From Lentibacillus juripiscarius JCM 12147 (lineage in GTDB: Bacteria; Bacillota; Bacilli; Bacillales_D; Amphibacillaceae), in contig BBCA01000035.1 of the NCBI GenBank assembly GCA_001311805.1, positions 1 through 31,976 of the forward strand: 31,976 nt of DNA, written 5' to 3'. Each line of letters starts with the position of its first letter. The stretch's first letter is position 1. A program made the position numbers and the translations under genes. This document shows, piece after piece, positions 7,918 through 17,304 of this stretch. Below the pieces are notes generated by a model, which worked only from the letters and a program-made list of their open reading frames with translations, made no database searches and was not told the DNA's origin.

Positions 7918-9769
7918 CTACATGACCCGCTTAAACATTTTTTTCAAGTTCATAGGCGGAAAAATGGATTATGATGGGCCGGCCGTGCGGACATGTGAAC
8001 GGATCTTTGGTTTTCCGCAAGTCAACCAGCAATGTAGCCATGTCCTCCTGATTCAAGTAGTGATTTGCTTTGATGGATCGCTTGCATGACATCAGGGCTG
8101 CAGCATCTTCTCTGATGGATTCAATATCGATTTTTCATGTTGCATAATCTGTTCAATCATTTCCCGGATGATTTCTTCTTCAAATCCATCCGGAAACCAA
8201 ACCGGGTGTGACCGAATAATATAGGACTGGTTTCCAAACGGCTCAAAAAACAGGCCAACACTGTCAAGTTCTTCTTTATGCTGTTCAATAAAAAGAGATT
8301 CCTGCCTGGAAAAATCAAAGGTTAATGGAATCAGGAGTTCCTGCAATTCATTCGGTGCCTGTCCCAGCTTGTCCCGGAACTGTTCAAACTTAATCCGTTC
8401 CTGGGCGGCATGCTGGTCAATCATATAAAAGCCGTTCTCATTCTGGCCAAGAATATAAGTGCCGTGAAGCTGGCCGATTGGGTATATAACGGGAATCCGA
8501 TCTTCCCTATGATCATCCGAAATCGTCCCCTGTTCAGGAGACGCCAGTATTTCACTGTTAAAGTCTTCTAAACCGTGATATACGGGGGTTTCTTCAGCTG
8601 GGTCCAGGAACGTTTCCTGCCAATTTAAACCGCTTGTTTTCGGCTGTTCCAAACTCGGCTGCTGTTCATTTACCAGATTGCTGGATTTATGTGGCAAGTT
8701 TCCTGTTTGTGGCCCATCCAATGGCATAGAATCCTGTATGCTAACCGTCGATTGCTCTGGTTTTTCTGTTCCATTTCCGGAATCAGCGACGTCCGCCGGA
8801 ACACCGAACGAATCGTTTCTTCAATAGCCGCAACGAGTTCCTGGTCCTTGCTGAAACGGGCCTCCAGCTTAGTCGGGTGGACATTGACATCTACGAGAAT
8901 CGGGTCCATTTCTATCGCCAGCACGGTAATGGGGTAGCGCCCAACCGGAAGCAGTGTATGATACCCTCTTATAATGGCTTGTGACAGCTGCATGCTTTTA
9001 ATATACCGGCCATTTATCATTGTCGAAATATAATTACGGGACGCTCTGGTCACTTCTGGTTTCGCAATATAACCTTTAACAGAAAAATCCAGGGTATCAT
9101 GCTCTATGGGCAGCATCTTCCTGGCCGTGCTCATCCCGTAACTTGACCGATTACTTGAAGCAAGTCACCACTCCCCGTTGTTTTAAAAAGGGATTTGCCA
9201 TTATGGCGCAGTTCAAAGTGGATCCCGGGATGGGACAATGCCAAGCGGTTCAGCAGGTCAGTTACATGACCCAATTCCGTATGAATGGTTTTCATATACT
9301 TTAATCGTGCTGGCGTATTGAAAAAGAGATCCTCCACGACAATTTCCGTCCCTTTGCGGGCATCACTTTTCGAACGGTCTTTAACAGCACCACCTTCGAG
9401 CGCCAGGTATGTTCCGGCCAGATCCCCCTGTGAGGTTTTCACGGTAAGCCTGCTGACGGCCGCAATGCTGGCCAGGGCTTCACCTCGGAAGCCTAGTGTG
9501 CCGACACGAAATAAATCCGTTTCATTTTTTATTTTGCTTGTCGCATGACGGAGAAAAGCCTTTTCAGTATCCTCTTCCGTCATGCCATCTCCATTATCTG
9601 TTACCTTGATCCTCTCTAGGCCCGCTTCAGCCAGATCAATGCTAATAAACGTACTGCCGGCATCAATACTGTTTTCAATCAATTCTTTTACGACAGAAGC
9701 AGGACGCTCCACCACTTCTCCTGCGGCTATTTTATTAGCAAGTGCATCCGGCAGTTGAAAAATCCCCAT
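7918..9769 (-). CDS. mutL: DNA mismatch repair protein MutL (several frameshifts)
   Basis: GHKL ATPase and endonuclease that acts after MutS in mismatch repair. N-terminal motifs: [25 protein letters not shown] (ATP/Mg binding Glu and Asn), [14 protein letters not shown] and [10 protein letters not shown]. The linker is acidic and Q/E rich. The C-terminal endonuclease motif is [12 protein letters not shown], with the metal-site CPHGRP near the end, so it is a nicking MutL as expected for a bacterium without MutH. Breaks occur near 9137, 8760, 8100 and 7935, mostly in short base runs. With the last one corrected the protein ends MFKRVM at 7918-7920. The ATG 9767-9769 follows AAGGAGG. The end of the gene overlaps the dps -35 region. 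Confidence 0.92.
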
Positions 9770-9788
9770 GGAATCCTCCTTTCCTTGC

Positions 9789-12352
9789 TTATTTTTGCTT
9801 TTTTCTGCAGCCGGTGCAGTTCATTCATTGCATCCAGCGGCGTCATTTCAAATAAGTTTATATTATTCAGGTCTTGCACAATAATAGCTTCTGACTCATT
9901 AGCAGCAGGTTTTGTTCGATATGTGTGCTGTCACCACTAAAAAGTGACAATTGCCCTGTTTCGTGTGCATTTTCTTCCTCGCTATTTTCTAATTGATCCA
10001 AAATTGTATCGGCCCGTTTAATCAGCGGTGCTGGGAGATCTGCCAGTTTGGCGACATGAATGCCATAGCTCTGATCAGCAGCCCCCTCCTTAACTTGGTG
10101 AAGGAATACAACATTCCCCTCATGCTCTTCAGCTCTGACGTGGATATTTTTTCAGCCTGTCCAATGTATCTTCAAGAGTTGTCAATTCATGGTAATGGGT
10201 GGAGAACACGGTTTTGGCATGGATGTTGTCATGAATATGTTCTACGATTGCCTGTGCCAAAGCCATACCGTCATACGTGCTCGTCCCGCGGCCAATTTCA
10301 TCCAGCAGTATCAAGCTATTTTCAGTGGCGTTGGCAATCGCATGGTTCGTCTCCAGCATTTCGACCATGAACGTGCTCTGACCAGAAACTAAATCATCCG
10401 CTGCTCCGATACGGGTGAAAATCTGGTCAAACAGAAGGAGCTCCGCCTCATCGCAAGGGACATAACAGCCAATCTGCCCCATAATCACCGTCAATGCCAG
10501 CTGGCGCATATAGGTACTCTTACCGGACATATTTGGACCGGTAATCAGCAAAATAGACGTTTCATCATCTAGTAAAATGTCATTCGGAACAAATGCATCA
10601 TCATTCATTACCTTCTCGACGACTGGATGGCGGCCGTTTTTGATGGACAAACAGTTTTGTGAAAAAACTGGACGTGTATATCCATTAGCCTCGCTTACCG
10701 TTGCAAATCCCTGAAGCACGTCAATCTGACTGATGACTTCCGCCAAAAACTGAATCGAAGGAATATGTTCTTTCACCTGGTCACGAATCTCATGGAACAA
10801 CTCATATTCCAGGTCCACACTTTTCTCTTCCGCTTCCAGTATCAATTCCTCTTTTTCTTTTAGTTCCGGCGTTATAAAACGTTCCGCGTTAGTCAGTGTT
10901 TGTTTCCGTTCATACCTGTCTTCCGGCAGCAGATGCAAATTTGCTTTCGTTACTTCTATATAATAGCCAAAACACGGTTGAAACCTACTTTTAACGACTT
11001 AATGCCTGTTTCTTCTTTTTCCTTCTGTTCCAGTCCGGTTATCCATTGCTTGCCATTACGTGATGCTTCACGGTATTTATCAAGTTTTTCGTGATAACCA
11101 TCCTTGATGATGGAACCCTCTGTTATGGATACCGGCGGGTCTTCTGCCAGACTTTGCTCAAGCAAGGTTACTAGATATTCCGGATACTGGAGCTTGTCGT
11201 CCAATGCTCTTATGCCGGCACCGTCGAACTGACTTAAAACATGCTTGATCTCAGGAATTTTTGCTACTGACTGCTTCAGCTGAAGCAAATCGCGCGCATT
11301 GACGTTTCCATAAGCAATTCTGCCGGCCAGCCGTTCGAGATCATAGACGGATTTCAATGCCTCCCGCAACAGATCCCGCTCCATAAAGCCTTCCAAAAAT
11401 CCCTGGACAATGTTTAGACGATCTTCTATATCCTGTTCATTCAAAAGCGGGCGATCCAGCCATTTCTTAAGCATTCGCGTGCCCATTGCTGTCACGGTCT
11501 GATCAAGCACCCAGAGCAAACTGCCATGCTTGCCTTTTTCAAAATTGTTTCTGTCAGTTCGAGATTACGCTTGGAGAACATGTCCAATGACAAATAGTGA
11601 TCAAGTTCAATCACCCCAGCCGGCTGCAAATGATCAAGGGAACGTTTTGCGTTTTCTGAATGTAATTAAGCAGACGGCTGAAACCCTGCACAAGGCGTTC
11701 ATCATTCAGAGTGCTGCATAATCCCCCGGTATTCAGCGTTAAAAGTTGTTTCATCCTGATAGGATAAAGTAATACTTAACTTTTCTCTCAGCTCGTCCTG
11801 CAGAGTCTCCGGAAGTTCAGAGGAAATGACCATTTCTTTCACCGGCTGGTTATAGAGCTCATGCATCACAGCATTCCATCCGCCCGAAATAAGTGCAACA
11901 TTTGTCTCCCCTACGGATAAATCGTTGTAGGCAATCACATAAGATCCATCTGAAAAATGGGAGAGGCTGGCAATATAGTTGTTATCCCGTTCCGCCAGCA
12001 TATTATTTTCCATCACCGTTCCAGGTGTAACCAGCTGGACAACTTCGCGCTTAACCACGCCTTTGGCTGCTTTAGGGTCTTCTACCTGCTCACATATGGC
12101 TACTTTATACCCTTTATCAATTAAATTTTTTATGTAGTTTTCAGCAGAATGGTACGGCACACCACACATCGGGATGGGGTCCTGTTTCCCCCCATCCCGT
12201 TTTGTCAGTGTTATTTCCAATTCCCTGGCAGCTTGAACGGCATCATCAAAAACATTTCATAAAAGTCACCCAGGCGAAAGAATAAAAAAGGCGTCTTTAT
12301 AGTCAGCTTTTATTTTTAAATATTGCTCCATCATTGGTGTATGAACAGCCAT
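9789..12352 (-). CDS. mutS: DNA mismatch recognition ATPase MutS (many frameshifts)
   Basis: Recognises mispaired bases and recruits MutL. The reconstructed N-terminus reads [18 protein letters not shown] then [11 protein letters not shown], with the mismatch-wedge Phe in DFYEMF, followed by [14 protein letters not shown]. The ATPase part carries Walker [14 protein letters not shown], a Walker B/signature region [17 protein letters not shown], and STHYHELT. I traced breaks near 12283, 12255, 11720, 11657, 11540, 10965, 10147, 9920 and 9800; almost all are single-base changes in runs. The stop TAA at 9789-9791 assumes one A too many near 9795. The ATG at 12350-12352 follows GGAGG. mutL follows after about 20 bp. 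Expected size is about 850 residues. Confidence 0.92.
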
Positions 12353-12387
12353 ATTGAATCCTCCAAAACATACGAATATATTGTTCT

Positions 12388-12396
12388 ATTATAGCA
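12388..12396 (-). promoter_or_regulatory. Extended -10 promoter of mutSL
   Basis: The minus strand reads TGCTATAAT, a consensus -10 with the TGn extension, about 36 bp before the mutS start. The -35 region is weak, as is usual for extended -10 promoters. Confidence 0.6.
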
Positions 12397-12442
12397 TATT
12401 TCGCCGAGGTAAGACGACTGCCGAGGGTGTTTTGTTTATAAG

Positions 12443-12474
12443 AAAAACTTACGAGAGTATTACCCCTCGTAAGT
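12443..12474 (-). terminator. Intrinsic terminator after cotE
   Basis: ACTTACGAG and CTCGTAAGT pair around a 10-nt loop, followed by TTTTTCTT on the minus strand, directly after the cotE stop. Confidence 0.85.
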
Positions 12475-12477
12475 ATC

Positions 12478-13044
12478 TCAGTCCTTATCCCGGTCATTGA
12501 CAAAGTCTGGCTTCACCTCATGTAGCTCATCGTCCGTAATGTCAAAGCCCCAGTCGTCGTCATCATTAAATGTGGATCCTTTCGGGTCAACCTTGACAGC
12601 AACTTTTGTTTCGCCAATGATCTGTACAACAAACTCCCGTTCCACATCAACAGCAACTTTGTTCCCGTGACTGTCTATTTCACACTCAAGACAATTTGGC
12701 TGCTGAACCACTTTGGCGATTACATCATAGTCATCGTTCAGGCAATTGTCATCCTTTACAGAGAGTGGAATATAATCACAATACGTGACACGTTCGGTGA
12801 CTACTTCTGTTTTGGTATTGTCGTTGTACGAGTACCAGATATTAATGTCATAGCTGCCATTGACTTCCACCGTATCCTCCGATTTTTTCTTCGCATTGTA
12901 CAGATGGTTGATAACCCAGCAACCAAGAATGCTTGAAGGCCTATGGGACGGCTGGATGTTATGCGTGGCCTGGGTGAACTTCCTTCCTTTTCCGCAAACT
13001 GCCTTCGTTATAATTTCTCTGTAATCATGTTCAAGAAATGACAT
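12478..13044 (-). CDS. cotE: Outer spore coat morphogenetic protein CotE
   Basis: 188-residue mother-cell protein that organises the outer spore coat. Close match to B. subtilis CotE (181 residues): YREIITKAVCGKGRKFTQ, PSSILGCWVINHLYNAKKK, SYDINIWYSYNDNTKTEVV, VIAKVVQQPNCLECEI, and an extremely acidic C-terminal tail rich in Asp/Glu. The ATG at 13042-13044 is preceded by AAAGGAGGTAAC, which decides the start over an upstream in-frame ATG. The frame is intact. Extra Cys residues (for example in KAVCGKG and ILGCW) may allow cross-links; this is only an observation. It has a candidate sigma-K promoter and its own terminator. Confidence 0.95.
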   Translation of the reverse strand: MSFLEHDYREIITKAVCGKGRKFTQATHNIQPSHRPSSILGCWVINHLYNAKKKSEDTVEVNGSYDINIWYSYNDNTKTEVVTERVTYCDYIPLSVKDDNCLNDDYDVIAKVVQQPNCLECEIDSHGNKVAVDVEREFVVQIIGETKVAVKVDPKGSTFNDDDDWGFDITDDELHEVKPDFVNDRDKD

Positions 13045-13071
13045 GGCTTCGTTACCTCCTTTTCTCATAGT

Positions 13072-13100
13072 CATCGTATGCAAGACAAATACCTAAAGTG
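13072..13100 (-). promoter_or_regulatory. Candidate sigma-K promoter of cotE
   Basis: The minus strand has CAC (13098-13100), 16 bp, then GCATACGATG (13081-13072). This fits the sigma-K pattern mAC-N16-GCATANNNTA with one mismatch. It stands about 28 bp before the cotE ATG. B. subtilis cotE is known to have a sigma-E and a sigma-K promoter; I could not place a convincing sigma-E box here. Confidence 0.5.
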
Positions 13101-13196
13101 AATGATGATAAGAAGGTCAATACCAAGTCTTTTTGTTAAAGGCTTTGTTTTATTTATAAGGTCATCCATAATCTATACTTACTGACGTTGTAACAG

Positions 13197-13232
13197 AAAA
13201 AAAGCCGGGATAAAACTCACCCGGGCTCTTCT
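13197..13232 (-). terminator. Intrinsic terminator after ricA
   Basis: AGCCCGGG and CCCGGCT pair around a 10-nt loop with one bulge, followed by TTTTTTT on the minus strand, at the end of the miaB-ricA transcript. Confidence 0.75.
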
Positions 13233-13314
13233 TTATACACTATATTATATCGGAACCGATAATGTTCGTTCCAATGGTTTTCTCGCCTTTAACATCGAGG
13301 TTTCCTACATTGAC

Positions 13315-13743
13315 TTACTGGCTGCTGGCCGGCTCGTCCGCTTGTTTGGTTCCTGTTGTACCTGACAGGAGGTCACCGCCCGTTGACGTGATAACATTGT
13401 TAGTCACTTCACGGGAGATAGTGCCGGATACCAGCTGCAGTACGTCGTTGACGACACCCTGGGTTTCCTTGAACTCCTGGACAATTGGGATGGCGTCCAC
13501 TTCGGCATGAAGACGGTCAATCTCTTCTTCGACATTCTTTAGTGCCTCGGTTTTCCCGTATGCCTGGAAATTAACCGCCTGCTTCTGCAATGTTTTTATT
13601 TTCTTAATCAGCTTCTGGACTTTCTGATTATCATTAATTTTCGCTTCAACTTGTTTAAACCGGTCAATTTCTTCTGTGTTCGCCAGCATGTTAGCGAGAT
13701 TCTTTGCTTCATCCAAAATTTCTTTGCGAGTATATTGTGCCAT
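13315..13743 (-). CDS. ricA: RicA/YmcA, subunit of the RicAFT (YlbF-YmcA-YaaT) complex
   Basis: 142-residue helical protein of the YlbF/YmcA family. In B. subtilis the complex with RicF and RicT affects RNase Y-dependent mRNA maturation, biofilm formation, competence and sporulation. Conserved blocks are EILDEAKNLANMLANTEEID, KIKTLQKQAVNFQAYGK, IPIVQEFKETQ and TNNVITSTGGDLL. It starts one base after the miaB stop, with its GAGGTGA ribosome site inside miaB. The protein contains no cysteine, whereas B. subtilis RicA has one near its C-terminus that has been linked to Fe-S cluster binding. After the TAA stop the same frame stays open for about 24 codons to a TAG just before the terminator. Confidence 0.92.
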   Translation of the reverse strand: MAQYTRKEILDEAKNLANMLANTEEIDRFKQVEAKINDNQKVQKLIKKIKTLQKQAVNFQAYGKTEALKNVEEEIDRLHAEVDAIPIVQEFKETQGVVNDVLQLVSGTISREVTNNVITSTGGDLLSGTTGTKQADEPASSQ

Positions 13744-15325
13744 TTATTTCACCTCTGCTGTCGTTTCCGCCATGACACCGTTTAACGACCATGTTTTCGT
13801 TTCTGTTATTCGAACATCGACAATGCTGCCTATTGCTGATCTCGGTCCCTTAAAGTTGACAAGCTTGTTACGCTCCGTATATCCAGCAAGCACATCAGGG
13901 TCCTTTTTACTTTCGCCTTCTACAAGAACTTTCACGACCTTATCCTTGTACTGTTCCATTGACTCGGCTGATTGTTTGTTCACAAGCTCATTCAAGCGGT
14001 AAAGGCGCTGTTTTTTCACTTCTTCCGGCACGTCGTCCTGTTTACGTGCAGCCGGTGTGCCTTCACGCGGTGAGTAAATAAATGTAAATGCTGCTTCAAA
14101 CCCAACCTCTTCCACCAATGACATCGTTTCTTCAAACTGTTCCTCAGTTTCGTTCGGGAACCCGACAATAATATCGGTTGTTAAGGTTGCGTTTGGCATT
14201 GCTTCGCGTATTTTCCTGACTAGTTCCAAATATTCTTCACGGGTATACTTACGGTTCATTTTTTTCAACACTTCACTGCTGCCCGACTGTACCGGCAAAT
14301 GGATATGGTCGAGCAGATTGCCGCCTTGAGCAAGCACCTCAATCAGACGGTCGTCAAAATCTCTCGGGTGAGATGTGGTAAAACGGATTCTCGGTATATC
14401 AATCTTATGGAGATCATCCATCAAATCACCCAGACCATAGTCCGAATCCTCAAAGTCTTTGCCATATGCGTTCACGTTCTGGCCAAGCAGGGTAATTTCC
14501 TTGTAGCCCTGCGCCGTCAACTGACGCACTTCCTGAATAATATCTTTCGGCAGACGGCTCCGCTCTTTGCCGCGGGTCATTGGCACGATACAGTACGTAC
14601 AAAATTTATCACAGCCGTACATGATATTGACCCATGCTTTAATACTACCTTTACGTGCCCTCGGAAGGTTTTCAATAATATCGCCCTCCTTGGACCATAC
14701 TTCCACCACTTTTTCCTTGCCGAACATCGCTTCTTTAACGAGATGCGGCAGGCGATGGATATTGTGGGTTCCAAAGATTAGATCGATTTGCGGATGCTTT
14801 TTCATAATCCGGTTAACGACTTTTTTCTTCCTGGGACATACAGCCGCAAACTCCGAGGATCAAATCAGGCTTTTCCCGTTTCAGTGCTTTCAGATGACCG
14901 ATTTCACCAAACACTTTATTCTCCGCGTTTTCCCTGATCGCACAAGTGTTTAAAAGAATGATATCTGCTTCGTGCTGATCATCCGTTGATTCATAACCCA
15001 TTTCAGACAGAATTCCGGCCATCACTTCCGTGTCATGCTCATTCATCTGACAGCCGTATGTACGAATCATGAATTTCTTGCCTTCCCCGATATTTTCCAT
15101 ATCTTCTGGGATGCCGAAATCATAATGGACTTCCACATCATCACGGCCACGTTTTCTGGCTTTGTTCAGGTTTGGTGGCTCGTACGTTGTCTCGAAATAC
15201 TTGGCAATCAAATCATCACTGGTTGTATTTTTCAGCCGTTCCATGTTATCCGCATCGGATTTTGCGTCCGCCGGATTCTCGGTCTGTTTAATTTGCGATT
15301 GCTGTTTCCGCTGCTGTTCGTTCAT
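13744..15325 (-). CDS. miaB: tRNA-2-methylthio-N6-dimethylallyladenosine synthase MiaB (one frameshift)
   Basis: Radical-SAM methylthiotransferase that adds the 2-methylthio group to i6A37, acting on the product of MiaA. The N-terminal UPF0004 domain has its three cluster cysteines in [19 protein letters not shown] and GVCGCMSQ. The radical-SAM motif CX3CX2C is [18 protein letters not shown] domain ends the protein ([21 protein letters not shown]...). One break lies near 14817, where six A stand in place of five. The ATG at 15323-15325 follows AAGGAG. ricA follows immediately. In B. subtilis this gene is ymcB. Expected length is about 527 residues, with a long charged N-terminal extension usual for Bacillus. 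Confidence 0.95.
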
Positions 15326-15379
15326 ATCGCAACTCCTTTCCTTAAAAAGGGTTTATCTCATATATTCATACATTATTTC

Positions 15380-15408
15380 ATTATAAAGCCTTCAGCCAAA
15401 TTAAACAA
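15380..15408 (-). promoter_or_regulatory. Sigma-A promoter of miaB-ricA
   Basis: Minus strand TTGTTT (15403-15408), 17 bp, TATAAT (15380-15385), about 55 bp before the miaB start. Confidence 0.6.
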
Positions 15409-15430
15409 TAGAATTCCCTGGAGCGCAAAT

Positions 15431-15461
15431 AAAAAACCTCCCTAAAAAGCGGATAGGAGGT
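15431..15461 (-). terminator. Intrinsic terminator after the unrecognised gene
   Basis: ACCTCC and GGAGGT pair around a loop on the minus strand, followed by TTTTTTATTT. It lies 16 bp after the stop at 15477-15479 and supports a real transcript ending here. Confidence 0.7.
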
Positions 15462-15476
15462 ACGTTAACCAAGGCA

Positions 15477-15879
15477 TCAGGATAAAATTTTTTCCGGAAG
15501 CTTGGAGTCATAATAATGGCTGATTTTTAGTCCTTGATCCGTATGCACAACCGTTATCTGGCCATCCAATGTAATTTGTTCTGTTTTGCTGATTTCATTT
15601 TAGTCCTATATTTATTTCAACGTCTAAATCCAGTTCATTATTTTCCAGCTGTTTATCCAGAAACACAACCTTTTGTACGTGAATAGAGGCTTCCTGATTT
15701 TTGCAGCCTTTTTAGTTTTTCCAAACACACGATTGTTGGAAAGGTTTTCATACTCATCGGCCGTTAAATATTTTTTGACCGTTCTCGAAGATCTGGAATT
15801 TGTTGATAGTCTTCTATGTAGTAAAGGGAAAAAGTATAATAAGCAATGCAAAATTATAACGCATCATATTATTGTTCAT
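15477..15879 (-). CDS. Unrecognised small membrane-anchored or exported protein (frameshifted)
   Basis: I do not recognise this family. Read with single-base corrections near 15817, 15775, 15703 and 15600, the minus strand gives a continuous protein of about 130 residues. An N-terminal hydrophobic segment MRYNFALLIILFPF is followed by YIEDYQQIPDLRERSKKYL, TADEYENLSNNRVFGKTKK, QEASIHVQKVVFLDKQLE, DLDVEINIGLK, KTEQITLDGQITVVHTDQG and HYYDSKLPEKILS. It starts at ATG 15877-15879 behind AAGGGGG and ends before a terminator. The soluble part is mostly beta-like and charged and would face outside the cell. It sits between spoVS and miaB, where B. subtilis has tdh-kbl. The broken pieces separately look like noise. 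Exact boundaries depend on the assumed corrections. Confidence 0.6.
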
Positions 15880-15937
15880 TAAGCCCCCTTAAATTCGGGT
15901 AAAAATTATAACTTTTAATAGAACTTTCTATATCCAA

Positions 15938-15965
15938 TAAAAGTGCTGCGCGGTTGCACAACACT
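15938..15965 (-). terminator. Intrinsic terminator after spoVS
   Basis: AGTGTTGTGC and GCGCAGCACT pair over 10 bp (two G-U) around AACC, followed by TTTTATT on the minus strand, about 35 bp after the spoVS stop. Confidence 0.75.
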
Positions 15966-16000
15966 GAAATTACCATAATTATAATTTAAGATTATCTCGG

Positions 16001-16261
16001 TTATCTCGGTTCTACAATCAGCTTAATGGCTGTCCGTTCTTCTTCCTCAATCATAATATCGGTAAATGCCGGTATACAAATTAAATCAACACCGCTCGGA
16101 GCGACAAACCCCCTTGAGATTGCTACCGCCTTAACCGCCTGGTTCAATGCACCGGCACCGATTGCCTGTATCTCCGCTGACCCTCTTTCCCGTAGGACGT
16201 TTGCAAGTGCACCTGCTACTGAATTTGGATTTGATTTAGCTGAAACTTTTAATACTTCCAC
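16001..16261 (-). CDS. spoVS: Stage V sporulation protein S
   Basis: 86-residue Alba-like protein needed for normal spore coat/septation control in B. subtilis. It is nearly identical to the family: VLKVSAKSNPNSVAGALANV, RGSAEIQAIGAGALNQAVKA, GVDLICIPAFTDI and ERTAIKLIVEPR at the end. I chose the GTG at 16259-16261 because AAGGGGGT lies seven bases upstream and it gives exactly the family length; an ATG six codons earlier overlaps the ribosome site. The frame is intact. It lies between ymdB and the unrecognised gene, with its own terminator and a possible sigma-H promoter. Confidence 0.96.
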   Translation of the reverse strand: MEVLKVSAKSNPNSVAGALANVLRERGSAEIQAIGAGALNQAVKAVAISRGFVAPSGVDLICIPAFTDIMIEEEERTAIKLIVEPR

Positions 16262-16304
16262 TGCTGGTACCCCCTTCATTTACTATTGTAGTTCTAATGC
16301 TACT

Positions 16305-16336
16305 ATATTCTTGGAGATCTTAGCTTATTACCTTAA
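16305..16336 (-). promoter_or_regulatory. Possible sigma-H promoter of spoVS
   Basis: Minus strand TTAAGGTAAT (16336-16327), 13 bp, then CAAGAATAT (16313-16305). This resembles the sigma-H pattern RnAGGAwWW-N11-12-RnnGAATww, with mismatches. B. subtilis spoVS is sigma-H dependent, which motivates the call. Confidence 0.35.
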
Positions 16337-16368
16337 TTATGCATCAATTATTCGAAACTTTCAAATAG

Positions 16369-17163
16369 TCAGCTGTCAAAAGGGTGATCATCATTGATCA
16401 TAATTCGTTCAATTGTGGAAGCTTTTCCAGACTTTTCATTCACGGTAACCACCATTCCGTTCAACTGGTTTCGCCCATCCTTATCAATTTCAAAGCGTAC
16501 TGGCAGACTTGTGAGAAATTTTTTTCATGACTGCTTCTTTATCCATCCCCAATATGGCATCATAAGGACCGGTCATGCCAACATCCGTTATATAAGCGGT
16601 TCCATTGGGCAATATGCGCTCGTCCGCGGTCTGTGTATGTGTATGGGTTCCGGCCACAGCACTAACTTTTCCGTCCAGATACCAGCCCATTGCCTGCTTT
16701 TCACTCGTTGCTTCCGCATGAAAATCGACAAAATAATGTTTGTGCGTTTCTTAGCGATTTCAATCAGTTCATCCAATTTTTTGAATGGATCATCTATTGC
16801 AGGCAGAAATGTGCGCCCCTGCGCATTGATGACGGCAGCTTCCGTTCCATTTATATTAACAAACGTAATGCCTTTCCCCGGCGTCCCTTCCGGAAAATTA
16901 GCGGCCGGATCATATTTTGGCATCATCAATAAACTCGAATATTTCCTTTTTATCCCATGTGTGATTACCCATTGTAATGACATGAGCACCCCACTGCTGA
17001 AATTGTTTGTAAATTTTTGCGTAATTCCCTTGCCGGCTGCAGCATTCTCCCCATTGACAATGATCAAATTCGGACGATACTTTTCTTTCAATTTGGGCAA
17101 GTAAGCCTGCAGCATATCTCTTCCCGGCGAACCGGCTACGTCACCGATAAATAGAATTTTCAT
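16369..17163 (-). CDS. ymdB: YmdB, metallophosphoesterase / 2',3'-cyclic-nucleotide phosphodiesterase (frameshifted)
   Basis: 264-residue dinuclear-metal phosphodiesterase that in B. subtilis affects the choice between biofilm and motility and can hydrolyse cAMP. Metal-ligand blocks are [26 protein letters not shown], then (after a frame correction) [25 protein letters not shown] and [15 protein letters not shown]. The C-terminus reads [15 protein letters not shown] and ends NDDHPFDS. Four breaks are seen, near 17045, 16920, 16733 and 16515, all in A or T runs. The ATG at 17161-17163 follows AGGATGAAG. It lies downstream of rny as in B. subtilis, but a strong hairpin sits between them. Confidence 0.92.
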
Positions 17164-17225
17164 TAAGCTTCATCCTAACTTATTATGTAACTTCAGTGTT
17201 GCACATTGTAATTGCATTGTAAAGT

Positions 17226-17260
17226 AAAGCAGAAGCGGCCAAATGGACCGCTTCTGCTTT
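17226..17260 (-). terminator. Strong hairpin terminator between rny and ymdB
   Basis: AAAGCAGAAGCGG and CCGCTTCTGCTTT form a 13-bp perfect stem with a 9-nt loop, followed by a T-rich tract. It lies about 45 bp after the rny stop. ymdB may be reached by readthrough or have its own promoter (a possible TTACAA-N18-CATAAT lies after the hairpin). Confidence 0.85.
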
Positions 17261-17304
17261 GTCTGGTTCGAGCACCCAGCTGCAGGGCACCTTTACTTTT
17301 TAAT

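Noticed and set aside
7893..7921. PerR box upstream of dps
   Set aside because: The TATAAT-containing sequence does not extend into the TTATAATNATTATAA palindrome; only half resembles it.
9789..12352. Loss of MutS/MutL function as a natural mutator state
   Set aside because: The same kind of homopolymer break occurs at similar density in glnA, pgsA, rny and the transporter genes, so it is not specific to mismatch repair.
14810..14825. Programmed frameshifting at the A run in miaB
   Set aside because: No downstream stimulatory structure or ribosome-site-like signal stands out, and dozens of similar run-linked breaks exist in the window.
16638..16650. Short TGTGTATGTGTATGGG repeat in ymdB
   Set aside because: It encodes the conserved THTHTQ metal-ligand segment and is explained by coding sequence.
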